Source: Paludibacteraceae bacterium
GTDB lineage: Bacteria; Bacteroidota; Bacteroidia; Bacteroidales; Paludibacteraceae
NCBI GenBank assembly: GCA_017461505.1
Contig: JAFTXV010000008.1
Location: 41,349 to 105,348, forward strand
DNA: 64,000 nt
Reading direction: 5' to 3'
Shown: positions 1 through 8,181 of the stretch, piece by piece
Numbering within the stretch: the stretch's first letter is position 1
How the letters are laid out: every line of letters begins with the position of its first letter
Translations under genes and position numbers: made by a program
The notes under the pieces: generated by a model
Database searches by the model: none
Told to the model about the DNA's origin: nothing
The model's input: the letters and a program-made list of their open reading frames with translations, nothing else

Positions 1-2
1 TA

Positions 3-443
3 CAAACATTGACGATTGGTAGTATTGAAGATATTCATACCTTACTGACCAAAGAGTTGTCCGTTGATAAAGGATTGCGCCATCGCCGTGTAGGTATCAC
101 AGGCACTAAATATCGTCCTTTGGATAATGAGTTTCAGATTCGCGAAGCGATGCGTGATACATGTAATCTTATCAATAGCCGCAGCAATGTGTTTGAAAAA
201 GCATTGTTGGCGTTGGTGTTATTGAGTTATATTCAACCATTTATGGACGGAAATAAGCGCACGGCACGTATCACTAGCAACGCTTTGTTGATTGCTAATG
301 GATGTTGCCCATTGTCCTTCCGCTCGGTAGATTCGATTGATTATAAGAAAGCGATGTTGATTTTCTATGAGCAGAATAATCTGCACGCTTTCAAGCAGAT
401 TTTTATTGATCAATACGAATTTGCGGTAAAAGAGTATTTTTGA
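3..443 (+). CDS. Fic family protein, 3' part only
   Basis: The frame is open to the left edge, so the N-terminus is missing; the first TTG at position 9 is probably internal. The readable 144+ residues carry the Fic core: an upstream helix and the active-site loop IQPFMDGNKRTAR. Fic enzymes transfer AMP or another phosphate-containing group to protein hydroxyls using the His of HPFx(D/E)GNxR. Here that His is a Gln (CAA at 234-236), while the Phe, Asp, Gly-Asn and Arg positions are kept. Either this is a Gln-type Fic subgroup or the protein has lost AMPylation activity. There is no gene directly downstream. Family assignment is firm; activity is uncertain. Confidence 0.85.
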   Translation, partial: QTLTIGSIEDIHTLLTKELSVDKGLRHRRVGITGTKYRPLDNEFQIREAMRDTCNLINSRSNVFEKALLALVLLSYIQPFMDGNKRTARITSNALLIANGCCPLSFRSVDSIDYKKAMLIFYEQNNLHAFKQIFIDQYEFAVKEYF

Positions 444-814
444 TTTTTTATCTAAGAAGTTCCTTGCGGGTTAGGGGACCACGATAGGACATCTCTGGGA
501 CATCTGTGGGCTTTCGGTGGCTTTCAGTTTTCTGTTTTTTACCTTTCCGTTTTTCGGTGTGTCTCTATAATAGTGTTGCAAAAATCTTCGGCGCGGAAGG
601 GGTTTTGCGCCGAAGATTTGAGAAAGTGGAGGGTAAAATGATATATACAATACGCGGGAAGTGTTGTATTTATGGGACTTCCCGCGTGAGTGTATTTTTT
701 TGAAATAAGTTTTCGCGTGCCGAAGATGGTGCAAAGATGTATAATAAATTCCACACACACATACACACGTTAGGCGATCACTGTTGCTACGTCACAAAAA
801 CGGCATAGCAACTT
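444..814. other. Gene-free spacer with two perfect hairpins
   Basis: I find no convincing gene here. There are two perfect inverted repeats: 13 bp arms at 582-594 and 607-619 (12-bp loop) and 11 bp arms at 652-662 and 677-687 (14-bp loop). Neither is followed by a clear T-tract. The spacer separates the Fic gene from the convergent sigma-factor operon, so one hairpin may end transcription. Confidence 0.5.
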
Positions 815-1117
815 TCACATGGATATGAACATACTATAATCTGCACCATCATCAAGAATGCTTTGGCCAGTGGTTTCTACTGCAACTACAGGCACTATAA
901 AATCGTTTTTTTTCTCACTTTGGTGATTGATAAACAAACCAATGAGTAACCCTATTGCGGCGGCAACGGGAGTGGTTATCCATCCCCAATACTGACTGCG
1001 ATGGTGTGTTGGCGAATGCGTTATTTCTGGTGATGCTGCTATATGTAGTTTTGCATCTTGCGCTTCACGCAAACGGCGTGCAGAAGCAGTTAGTTGATCT
1101 TCAAATGTATTATTCAT
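815..1117 (-). CDS. Small membrane protein, probable anti-sigma partner
   Basis: The 100-aa product has a charged N-terminal half (residues 1-45), one membrane helix at about 46-63 and a short outer tail, which suggests N-in/C-out topology in the inner membrane. Its start overlaps the end of the ECF sigma gene by 8 bp, so the two are translationally coupled. Bacteroidales ECF sigma genes are often followed by such single-pass proteins, some of which hold the sigma factor. I see no recognisable anti-sigma zinc motif (HxxxCxxC), so this role rests on position and topology only. Confidence 0.6.
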   Translation of the reverse strand: MNNTFEDQLTASARRLREAQDAKLHIAASPEITHSPTHHRSQYWGWITTPVAAAIGLLIGLFINHQSEKKNDFIVPVVAVETTGQSILDDGADYSMFISM

Positions 1118-1685
1118 AATCTTTTAATTTTAGTCGTAGATGATTAGTTAGTGTGTGTAGGCGTGACTTGACTGTTCCTTCTGGTACACCAATAATTACT
1201 GCTATTTCGGGAACCGTTAACTCTTGCGTAAATCGTAATTCAAATAATAGTTGTTGTGATTCGTCTAAACGAGATAGTGCTTGTAGCAATGCTTGGTCAA
1301 AGGTGACGGCATCAAGTTGAATCGTTGTCGTCTCTTCTTCGATAGGTTCTTCAGTGGATAATGACTCTAAATATGCTTGTTTACGTTGGTTGCTGCGGTA
1401 GGTATTCTTGCATAGATTATAGGCTACAGAAAAAAGCCAAGTACGGAATGGTTGACTTGCTGAATATGATGTACGTGATATCCACACTCGTACAAAAGTT
1501 TCTTGTAGTAAGTCTGCTGCTTGTTGTTCATCCCCTCCTAATCGGCGAAAGAAAAATCCTTGCAATAATCGCGCATATCGGCGATGTAACTCGTTAAAGG
1601 CTTTTTCATCGTTCATCAGACGAACACGCTTCATGAGTTGTTCGTCTGATGTTGATTTATAATTTGTAAATAATGAGAATATCAT
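1110..1685 (-). CDS. ECF RNA polymerase sigma factor
   Basis: The 191-aa product has the two domains of a group 4 sigma-70 factor. Region 2 (about residues 25-95) contains DLLQETFVRVW for core binding and -10 melting. Region 4 (about 130-185) contains a helix-turn-helix ending in PEGTVKSRL for -35 recognition. It sits between an exported TPR-like protein gene (4-bp ATGA overlap upstream) and the small membrane protein gene (8-bp overlap downstream), so the three form one operon. Such modules usually answer an envelope or periplasmic signal; the actual signal is unknown. Confidence 0.9.
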   Translation of the reverse strand: MIFSLFTNYKSTSDEQLMKRVRLMNDEKAFNELHRRYARLLQGFFFRRLGGDEQQAADLLQETFVRVWISRTSYSASQPFRTWLFSVAYNLCKNTYRSNQRKQAYLESLSTEEPIEEETTTIQLDAVTFDQALLQALSRLDESQQLLFELRFTQELTVPEIAVIIGVPEGTVKSRLHTLTNHLRLKLKDYE

Positions 1686-2911
1686 TTCTGCTTATCGTTT
1701 AGGAGATTAATGTATTTCACTTTCTCCTCATCTGGCAAGGATGTTTGTACCACGGCAGATATTAATGATCGCATCAATTGATTAGCGTGAAGCGTATCAC
1801 CGCTTTCCTTGTAGCTCTTGACAACTGGTGCAAGCATAACTACATAATTGAGTTGAATGCGCTCGCTTCCCTTCCATTGTTCTTCGTAAACAAAGTTTGG
1901 CTCTGTGATATATTGCAGGTTATACTTCGTTTCGACATTATGTTTTGCAATAGCCATATTATCGTAACGCTTCGTACTATAACGAAATGCAAGTCCCTCA
2001 TTATATAGATTCTTCTTAAAGGAATCTATTTCGGGATAGCTATCTGTTGGGAAGAAATAAATAGGGCGTTTGCTATTATCAATAATATGCTCTAATAAGT
2101 CTTGGAAATAATCATCCATTGCAGTGTACTCTTTCTTGACCTCAAAATCTTTGATACCCAGGAAGTCGCACAAGGCTTTGCGGTAAGTATCTACAAAAAG
2201 GAAGGAAACAGGAACAATGATTTTATCTGTATGTTGGTTGAGTGCTTCTTGAATGACCAAAGATGTATATCCGGGTACATCGCCATTAACAAAATAGATG
2301 GCGTTTTCCTCCATGCCTTGCAGCGAGTTATAGGTATAACGCAACAAATAGGACGGATAAGCATTGGTTGTGTAGAGATGTTGAGCAAACTTAGTGAGAT
2401 GTTTCTGTTCTACATTAGGTGTTTTATCTTTTGCTAAGGTTTTGCCACTCATCCAAAGATAAGAGATTAGTGTCTCTGCATCTTTGCGGGCAATATTGTC
2501 TGGCATTAATTGCAGGGCTTGCTTTGCATACGGATCTGGATTACCACTACGAACGGCTATTTCAGTCATGTACATGCAGAGATTATAAGTGAACGAATTA
2601 GGAATATTCTCTTTCATCTTATCGAGAATAGCCTGTTTGCGTTGAGTGCGTCCCCAGTCCTCAGCCAACATGTCTGCATAACGCGCTGCCTCAAAGGCTT
2701 GTTGCCATGCGTGCTCGTCTGTGGGGTTAGTTTCTGCTTTCTGTAGCCATAAGCGTTGCTGCGTTTCATACCAAATACTATCGTGTTTATCCACGACAAT
2801 ACCACGTATCTCTTGTGGTTCTTCTTTCTCCAATGCTGTGAAGGCATTAATAGTTCCAATACTGCCAAGCAAAAGAATTACGACGGCTGTAAGAATAATT
2901 TTACGTTTCAT
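1682..2911 (-). CDS. Exported/anchored protein of unknown function, first gene of sigma operon
   Basis: The 409-aa product starts with a signal peptide or anchor (hydrophobic residues about 7-24). The middle is alpha-helical and resembles tetratricopeptide repeats (about 55-175), with a domain of unknown type after it (about 190-340). I recognise no catalytic motif. Because it shares 4 bp with the sigma factor gene it probably acts in the same pathway, for instance as sensor, target or effector in the periplasm. A clear promoter was not found upstream. Confidence 0.6.
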   Translation of the reverse strand: MKRKIILTAVVILLLGSIGTINAFTALEKEEPQEIRGIVVDKHDSIWYETQQRLWLQKAETNPTDEHAWQQAFEAARYADMLAEDWGRTQRKQAILDKMKENIPNSFTYNLCMYMTEIAVRSGNPDPYAKQALQLMPDNIARKDAETLISYLWMSGKTLAKDKTPNVEQKHLTKFAQHLYTTNAYPSYLLRYTYNSLQGMEENAIYFVNGDVPGYTSLVIQEALNQHTDKIIVPVSFLFVDTYRKALCDFLGIKDFEVKKEYTAMDDYFQDLLEHIIDNSKRPIYFFPTDSYPEIDSFKKNLYNEGLAFRYSTKRYDNMAIAKHNVETKYNLQYITEPNFVYEEQWKGSERIQLNYVVMLAPVVKSYKESGDTLHANQLMRSLISAVVQTSLPDEEKVKYINLLNDKQK

Positions 2912-3001
2912 TTTGTAGTTTTTATTAGTGATTATTACTCTGTTTTGAGTGCGCTCTCACTGCTGCATACACCGATAATTGGTAATCGTTCATTATTTTG
3001 A

Positions 3002-3337
3002 CAAAAATTGTGCTAAATGAAACTATCTATTCCACATAATCTGATTTTAGTATTAATTGACAAAGAATGTGAGACCTAAAAAACGATTTAATAATTTTTT
3101 AATATTTTCTTAATACCTATATAATGATATGGTAGTACTTTTGCACAGGATTTGAAAGAAAGAAGTTAGATCGCTGCGCTTGTAGATGGTAGATCGCCAC
3201 TGAAGTGGCTGTAGATCGGGCTAAAAGCCCTGTAGACTACAGCGAAGCGCACTACAGTGAGCAATGCGAACGATCTTCAGCGAATGCAATGAGCGATCTA
3301 ACAGCGAAGCGATCAATAAAACAATTATAATACATTT
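3002..3337. repeat. Spacer with a GTAGATC hairpin-repeat element
   Basis: Positions 3166-3313 are a chain of short stem-loops separated by a conserved linker reading TGTAGATGGTAGATC. Examples are the stems GCCAC/GTGGC near 3195-3209 and GGGCT/AGCCC near 3218-3230. The second half (3241-3313) repeats the theme in reverse (AGCGAAGCG, GAGCGATCTA). The same linker and stems recur in frame inside the aldehyde dehydrogenase gene near 43031-43087. A weak -7-like box (TACTTTTG, 3136-3143) precedes it and could serve the transporter gene downstream. Confidence 0.75.
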
Positions 3338-5062
3338 ATGGGAATTTTACAAATCTTTACGCTCCTTGGAGCACTCGGAATGTTCCTCTACGGAATGAAT
3401 CTTATGTCCTCTGGACTGCAAAAAGCCGCAGGCGATAAACTGCGTAGTTTCCTGTCTGCCATGACCTCTAACCCTGCTAAAGGTGTGCTGACTGGTCTTG
3501 GCGTCACAACCGTTATTCAATCATCATCCGCCACCACAGTCATGGTGGTGAGCTTCGTGAATGCTGGTCTTTTGACCCTGAGCCAAGCCATCAGCGTGAT
3601 CATGGGTGCGAACATCGGTACGACCGTTACCGCATGGATGGTAGCCTTCTTGGGTTTCAAAGCCGATATCTCGCTCTTGGCGGTGCCTATGATGTTGCTC
3701 GGTTTCCTGTTCTCGAACTCTAAGAAGAACCAATATCAAAACATTGGCGAGTTGATTGTAGGTTTCTCGCTCTTGTTCCTCGGTTTGTCGTTTATGAAGA
3801 ACTCTGTACCCGACTTGCGTGAGACCCCACAAGTGTTGGAGTTTGTGACCACATGGGCAAGCCACGGCTTTGGTTCGGTACTGCTGTTCTTGGCATTCGG
3901 TACGGTATTGACATTGGTGCTGCAATCATCTTCAGCTACGATGGCGATTACGCTCATTATGCTCAGCATGGGTTGGATACCTTTCCACATGGCGTGTGCG
4001 ATGGTGTTGGGCGAAAATATCGGTACGACCATCACAGCGAATATCGCGGCATCGGTGGGTAATACACAAGCGAAACGCGCGGCAATGTCACACACGATCT
4101 TCAACGTGTTTGGCGTAATTTGGGCGCTGATATTGTTCCAGCCATTTACCGCCTTGGTGGGTAAGATTATTGAGTTGTTTGGTTTGCCAAACCCAGCGGC
4201 AGATGGCTTTGCGGTTGTTGAGGGTAGTGTAGATACCAGCACAGCAGCGTTGTACGGACTGAGTATGTTGCACACGCTGTTCAACACCATCAATACCCTG
4301 TTGTTGATTTGGTTCGTAAAACTGATTGAGAAAGCTGTGGTGTGGATTATCAAACCAAAGAACCAAGAGGCAGAGCCCTTCCGCCTCAAATATATCTCTG
4401 CGGGTCCGTTGGCTACGCCAGAGTTGGCTGCAGAGCAGGCGTTTGATGAGATTGTACACTTTGCAGAGATCTCTCGCAACGGATTGGGCTATGCCAAGCA
4501 AGCGATTGCAGCCGATGCAAAGCATTTTGATGAGTTCCGCGAGAAACTGGTGAAATATGAGGAAATCAGTGACCGCATCGAGTACGAGATTGCTGCCTTC
4601 CTCAATGGCGTATTGGCTGGCGATATTAGTGAGGCAACCTCTATGAAAATCAAGGCAATGTATAAGATTATCGGTGAGTTGGAGTCGCTGGGCGATTCGG
4701 GCGAGGCTATTAGTCGTATGCTTAGCCGCAGGAATGAACACAAGAAGAGTTTTGATACAGCGACTATCGGGAAGATTAACTTGATGATAGCAAAGGTGGA
4801 TAGCGCGTACGAGGTGATGATTGCCAACCTGACTGCTGCGCACGAGGGTAGATTGACGACTATCAAGAACGCGTATGATGCTGAGGAGCAGATTAATGTG
4901 CTGCGTAATGAGTTGCGCGAGGCAGAGATAGAGGCGCTTGAGGATAACCAAAAGAACTACCAAACGAGCGTGTATTATATCGATATTATCAACGAGCTTG
5001 AGCACATGGGCGACTTTATGATTAACATCTCGCAGAGCTTGGAGAGAGCGTTCGTACATTGA
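3338..5062 (+). CDS. Na+/phosphate cotransporter with PhoU-like tail
   Basis: The 574-aa inner-membrane protein has the duplicated Na/Pi-cotransporter signature: QSSSATT (61-67) with GANIGTT (90-96), and QSSSATM (195-201) with GENIGTT (224-230). Transmembrane segments fill residues 1-340. The C-terminal 200 residues are a cytoplasmic helical PhoU-like domain that probably senses phosphate status. Family members import inorganic phosphate with sodium. It is monocistronic and ends in a bidirectional terminator shared with the alcohol dehydrogenase gene. A sodium-coupled importer fits the likely sodium-pumping V-ATPase at 28.9-36.2 kb. Confidence 0.92.
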   Translation: MGILQIFTLLGALGMFLYGMNLMSSGLQKAAGDKLRSFLSAMTSNPAKGVLTGLGVTTVIQSSSATTVMVVSFVNAGLLTLSQAISVIMGANIGTTVTAWMVAFLGFKADISLLAVPMMLLGFLFSNSKKNQYQNIGELIVGFSLLFLGLSFMKNSVPDLRETPQVLEFVTTWASHGFGSVLLFLAFGTVLTLVLQSSSATMAITLIMLSMGWIPFHMACAMVLGENIGTTITANIAASVGNTQAKRAAMSHTIFNVFGVIWALILFQPFTALVGKIIELFGLPNPAADGFAVVEGSVDTSTAALYGLSMLHTLFNTINTLLLIWFVKLIEKAVVWIIKPKNQEAEPFRLKYISAGPLATPELAAEQAFDEIVHFAEISRNGLGYAKQAIAADAKHFDEFREKLVKYEEISDRIEYEIAAFLNGVLAGDISEATSMKIKAMYKIIGELESLGDSGEAISRMLSRRNEHKKSFDTATIGKINLMIAKVDSAYEVMIANLTAAHEGRLTTIKNAYDAEEQINVLRNELREAEIEALEDNQKNYQTSVYYIDIINELEHMGDFMINISQSLERAFVH

Positions 5063-5064
5063 CG

Positions 5065-5180
5065 TTTAGAGGACGCTCGCGTTCGGCAATTGATGCGCAC
5101 AGAACTCGCTTGGCGAGTTGAAAGCGCTCAATGCCTCCGCTCTCCCCACTCGCTCACGAAGCTCGTGGGGCCCCCGATTG
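5065..5180. repeat. Composite palindromic repeat (partial CTCGC hairpin element and CCCC...GGGG element)
   Basis: Positions 5065-5081 match 16851-16867 exactly (TTTAGAGGACGCTCGCG). A palindrome AACTCGC/GCGAGTT follows at about 5103-5119. Near 5153-5174 a CCCCAC...GTGGGG hairpin runs into GCCCCC, resembling the GCACCCC...GGGGACCCC elements at 9195, 16886 and inside lysS. No gene is present. Confidence 0.6.
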
Positions 5181-5205
5181 ATGGCTATTGTTTAGTGTTT
5201 AGAGA

Positions 5206-5239
5206 AACAATGCACAAGCTTTTTGGCTTGTGCATTGTT
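5206..5239. terminator. Bidirectional rho-independent terminator
   Basis: Arms at 5206-5219 and 5226-5239 pair over 14 bp (core CAATGCACAAGC) around a T-rich loop. It lies between the convergent transporter and alcohol dehydrogenase genes. Two heptamer units (GTTTAGT, GTTTAGA) sit directly before it. Confidence 0.75.
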
Positions 5240-5258
5240 GTTGTATGTTACGGGAGGA

Positions 5259-6425
5259 TTAATAGCAGGCTTTGAGAATAGCCAGAATATCTTTGGCGTT
5301 GAGTTGTTTGTAGCCGCCACCAGGGATGGTGGAGTTGGCGATTAGTGGTAGCATCTCTTCGGTTGCACCCACTTCGCGGAGGGTAGCAGGAATGCCTAAT
5401 TCAGCGATAAATGCTTCGAGGCGATTGATACCCTCTAATGCAATCGCTTCGTCGCCCTGCCCCTTATCTTCTACGCCCCAGATATGCTTGGCATAGCGCA
5501 CAAAACGGTGCAAGCCGTAGCGGTAGATATAGCGGTAGTAGGCAGGCGAGATGATAGCCAGACCAATACCGTGTGCGCAGTCGGTATAAGCACCCAATTG
5601 GTGCTCAATCATGTGCACTTCCCAGTCTTGCGTCTTGCTCAGTCCGAGTATTTTGTTGAGTCCCATAGTGGCGCACCACATGATATTGCTGCGTGCCTCG
5701 TAATCTTCTTGATTGACAATAGCTTTGCGCGAAGCGGAGATGAGTGAGAGCATTAGTCCTTCTAAAAGGTAGTCGCTCGTGCAGTCGTCATCGCCTGAGA
5801 AGTATTGTTCCATCAGATGAGAGAAGACATCAAAGATACCGCTAATCATCTGATACTTAGGCACAGAGTAGGTGTATTCGGGGTTGAGGATAGAGAAGCG
5901 TGGAGTGACCAATGCCAATGGATAGACACGGCCAATCTTCAGGTTCTCTGCCTCGTTGGTGATGACTGAGCCAGAGTTCATTTCGCTGCCAGTACCTGCC
6001 ATCGTGAGGATACTACCTACAGGTATGACGCGGTTGGTCACGGGCTCCTGATTGACGTAGTAGCGTTGCCATACATCGCCTTCGGCGTAGGCAGCACAAG
6101 CGATACCTTTGGCGCAGTCGATGACCGAACCGCCACCCACAGCGAGGATAAGGTCGATATTGTGCTCACGCACAAGGCGCGCGCCTTCGAGCAACTGGGT
6201 ATAGCGAGGATTGGCATTGATTCCTGCTAGTTCCACGACATGCTTACCTTCGGCTTGCAGGATATTCATTACTTGGTCATAGAGACCGATCTTCTTGATA
6301 GATGCTTTGCCGTAAACGAGCAGGATATTCTTTCCGTACTCACGAAGTTCGCCAGCAAGCTTGTTGATGGCTTTCTTGCCAAAGTGAATCCGCGTAGGAT
6401 TCTGATAGGTGAAGTCGTATAACAT
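5259..6425 (-). CDS. Iron-containing alcohol dehydrogenase (YqhD/BDH type)
   Basis: The 388-aa product is a group III metal-dependent alcohol dehydrogenase. The NAD(P) domain holds GGGSVIDCAKGI (about residue 100). The metal domain holds FDVFSHLMEQYF and HMIEHQLGAYTDCAHGIGLA, whose histidines bind iron or zinc. It most resembles NADPH-dependent butanol/aldehyde reductases, so a role in disposing of reductant or aldehydes is likely. I chose the ATG at 6425; the frame extends to a GTG at 6446, but those seven codons lie in repeat DNA. The substrate cannot be read from the sequence. Confidence 0.9.
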   Translation of the reverse strand: MLYDFTYQNPTRIHFGKKAINKLAGELREYGKNILLVYGKASIKKIGLYDQVMNILQAEGKHVVELAGINANPRYTQLLEGARLVREHNIDLILAVGGGSVIDCAKGIACAAYAEGDVWQRYYVNQEPVTNRVIPVGSILTMAGTGSEMNSGSVITNEAENLKIGRVYPLALVTPRFSILNPEYTYSVPKYQMISGIFDVFSHLMEQYFSGDDDCTSDYLLEGLMLSLISASRKAIVNQEDYEARSNIMWCATMGLNKILGLSKTQDWEVHMIEHQLGAYTDCAHGIGLAIISPAYYRYIYRYGLHRFVRYAKHIWGVEDKGQGDEAIALEGINRLEAFIAELGIPATLREVGATEEMLPLIANSTIPGGGYKQLNAKDILAILKACY

Positions 6426-6432
6426 ATGTTTG

Positions 6433-6475
6433 TGTTTAGTGGACACGTCTTTGCCGCTACTGTTTAGTGTTTAGA
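6433..6475. repeat. GTTTAGT heptamers flanking a variable core
   Basis: The spacer between the GNAT and alcohol dehydrogenase genes reads GTTTAGT, a 21-bp core, then GTTTAGT GTTTAGA. The same plan occurs at 11535-11583 and 36968-37053. On the minus strand these heptamers encode the last residues of the GNAT protein (ALNTKQ) and its stop codon. Confidence 0.65.
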
Positions 6476-6960
6476 GCTACCCTCTGATACGCTATTCGGG
6501 GTGAGCCGTTACGTGTGTAGATGCTGCCACAGCGGGTAAATTGGGCTTGCTCAATGAGGTGAATCATGCGGGTGTTGGCTTGGTGGGTGTCAATGCAGAT
6601 ATTGCTGCATTGCGCTGAACACCAGTCGAGTACGGTGCGGAAAATTCCTCGTAGCTGCCCATTAGAGGCGATGCGATGAATGGTGCCGTAGGGTAGCGTG
6701 TCGTCTAACCATTGCCCGTCCTCAATATATTGATAAGTAGGGTCTGCACCTATGATAAAAACGAAAGTAGCACAGGGCACTCCTTCGTGCACAATGACAT
6801 AACTCACGCCGCGTTGGATGTCGTTCTCCAACTGCTCGCGAGTAGGGTAACTATCGCCCCATTGCGTAGGATTGCCATCAGCAGCCATCTGCGCGCGAGC
6901 ATAAGCGAAGATTGCTGTAAGAGCGTCAAGGTCGGCGTATGTGGTGGGGCGGATAGTCAT
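6457..6960 (-). CDS. GNAT family N-acetyltransferase
   Basis: The 167-aa single-domain protein begins with the typical beta-strand and loop (IRPTTYADLDALTAIF) and has an acetyl-CoA binding region near HRIASNGQLRGIFRTVLDW (about 95-113), where Gly and Arg replace the usual RxxGxG/A pattern only loosely. The cytoplasmic enzyme would transfer an acetyl group to an unknown amine. Its start is 3 bp from the stop of the metallophosphoesterase gene, so they are co-transcribed. The final six codons and the stop lie in heptamer repeat DNA, so the original protein probably ended a few residues earlier. Confidence 0.8.
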   Translation of the reverse strand: MTIRPTTYADLDALTAIFAYARAQMAADGNPTQWGDSYPTREQLENDIQRGVSYVIVHEGVPCATFVFIIGADPTYQYIEDGQWLDDTLPYGTIHRIASNGQLRGIFRTVLDWCSAQCSNICIDTHQANTRMIHLIEQAQFTRCGSIYTRNGSPRIAYQRVALNTKQ

Positions 6961-6963
6961 GTA

Positions 6964-8001
6964 TCAGTTGTGCAAAGTGATGACGGTTATTTCTGCGGGT
7001 ACGCCGAGGCGGACAGGTAGGGTGCAACCAATGCCCGTGTTGATGTAGAGGGATTGGGTAGCGTGGTGTGGCGTGGTGTAGTGTTGTGTAGCATTGTTTA
7101 GTGTGGTGTGATACCACCCCTCTGATTCGGTGAACATAAGTGAGGAGAGAGGGTAGCCAAAGAGGCGCACTTGTCCTGCATGCGTGTGTCCGCTGAGAGT
7201 CAGCGGGATGTCGGTAGTAGGTACTACCTCTCCTCGCCAATGCGATGGATCGTGCGTTAGCAATATTTGCAATTTCTCGCCTTTAGCCTCATCGCCTAAT
7301 TGCCTTATCGCCTTCATAATATCTCCTCGGGATATGGTCTGAAATCCTTGTCCCTGACAGGAGGTGTTGTCCACGCCAATGATTTGCAGGTAAGCGCTGT
7401 CCCGCTGAATGAGATAGGACTGATTACGAAGCAGTTGCCAGCCTAATGTGTCGCGTTGGTAGGCGGTTAGTTGTTCCACTTTTTGCTCTTTCTGTTCATC
7501 GGTTAGTCCGTGGTGGTAGAGTGCAAAATCGTGGTTGCCGAGGACACTCATGATACCATCTTTGGCATGCAGTTGGCGGAGCATATCCGTGAATGGAACA
7601 GCTTCTTCTACACCAAAGCCCACGAAGTCACCCGTAAAGCAGATAAGGTCGGGTTGTTGAGCGTTGATGGTATCTATCACGCGTTGCAGGAATGCAGGAT
7701 TGTCGGCAAAGGAGGAGAGGTGCAAGTCGCTGATATGCACAATCTTATATCCGTTGAAGGCGGCGGGTACCTGAGGCGACGTGTAGGTGGTAGGTTGTAC
7801 ACGCAGTTGGAAGCGTCCGAACCAATAGCCATAAAGCATAGTGCCCATGAAGAGAAGCACGAGTGCAAGTCCTGTATAGGCAAAAGGTGCATACGGCATA
7901 GTGTGATGACATAGCCGTGCAACAATCCAACAGAGTAGCCATACAAGGGTAGGGCAGAGAAATAGCACTACGATGCAGAATATAAGAAAAGAGGTAAACA
8001 T
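6964..8001 (-). CDS. Membrane-anchored metallophosphoesterase with two repeat-derived insertions
   Basis: The 345-aa protein has two N-terminal membrane helices (about 3-30 and 42-60) followed by a calcineurin-like phosphoesterase domain. Metal-binding motifs are HISDLHLS (about 88-95), GDFVG, GNHDF and SGHTHAGQ. Relatives hydrolyse phosphodiesters such as lipid or nucleotide derivatives; the substrate here is unknown. I chose ATG 8001 because the -7 box lies at 8006-8013, which leaves almost no 5' leader. Two stretches look inserted: residues about 229-239 (octamer repeat) and 298-317, encoded by exactly six decamers at 7051-7110 between EGWY and LYINTGIG. Confidence 0.85.
   Translation of the reverse strand: MFTSFLIFCIVVLFLCPTLVWLLCWIVARLCHHTMPYAPFAYTGLALVLLFMGTMLYGYWFGRFQLRVQPTTYTSPQVPAAFNGYKIVHISDLHLSSFADNPAFLQRVIDTINAQQPDLICFTGDFVGFGVEEAVPFTDMLRQLHAKDGIMSVLGNHDFALYHHGLTDEQKEQKVEQLTAYQRDTLGWQLLRNQSYLIQRDSAYLQIIGVDNTSCQGQGFQTISRGDIMKAIRQLGDEAKGEKLQILLTHDPSHWRGEVVPTTDIPLTLSGHTHAGQVRLFGYPLSSLMFTESEGWYHTTLNNATQHYTTPHHATQSLYINTGIGCTLPVRLGVPAEITVITLHN
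7051..7110 (-). repeat. In-frame decamer array (6 x 10 bp) inside metallophosphoesterase gene
   Basis: Read on the coding strand the units resemble TACACCACAC and TAAACAATGC. Six units make 60 bp, or 20 codons. The word ACACCACACTAAACAAT also occurs in the leader before aspS (near 60864-60880), and related decamers lie before fabD (53254-53293). Confidence 0.8.
7278..7317 (-). repeat. In-frame octamer array inside metallophosphoesterase gene
   Basis: Plus-strand units GCCTCATC, GCCTAATT, GCCTTATC follow each other at 8-bp spacing. They encode QLGDEAKGEK-like residues and belong to the family also seen at 8267, 25147, 34348, 47495 and 52918. Confidence 0.65.
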
Positions 8002-8005
8002 GGTG

Positions 8006-8036
8006 CAAAGGTAAGGAAAAAATTGCAAGTGTGCAA
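8006..8036 (-). promoter_or_regulatory. Promoter of metallophosphoesterase-GNAT operon
   Basis: On the minus strand: TTGC, exactly 19 bp, then TACCTTTG (8013-8006). The expected start point falls at or next to the ATG at 8001, so the transcript is probably leaderless. Confidence 0.75.
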
Positions 8037-8118
8037 ATATTTCGTGGAAAAAGTTTTAGAAGTTTTAGTGGTTTTAAAGGTTAGAGGTAATGAGGTATGC
8101 CACAGTGAAAAAACGCTA

Positions 8119-8162
8119 CCCTAGCGCAATGGTAGCGCAATGGTAGCGAAATGGTAATAGGA
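8119..8162. repeat. 11-bp tandem repeat, 4 units
   Basis: Units such as TGGTAGCGCAA and TGGTAGCGAAA repeat at 11-bp spacing just past the end of the DUF4465 gene. Three other arrays with 11-bp units and different words are at 20286, 44033 and 58940. Confidence 0.7.
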
Positions 8163-8181
8163 TAATGCTTGGAGATTTGTA

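Noticed and set aside
9-443. Complete 144-aa Fic protein starting at TTG 9
   Set aside because: The frame is open to the window edge and the Fic fold needs more N-terminal residues.
783-811. Terminator of the sigma operon
   Set aside because: Only a 7-bp stem (GTTGCTA/TAGCAAC) with a 15-nt loop and no T-tract.
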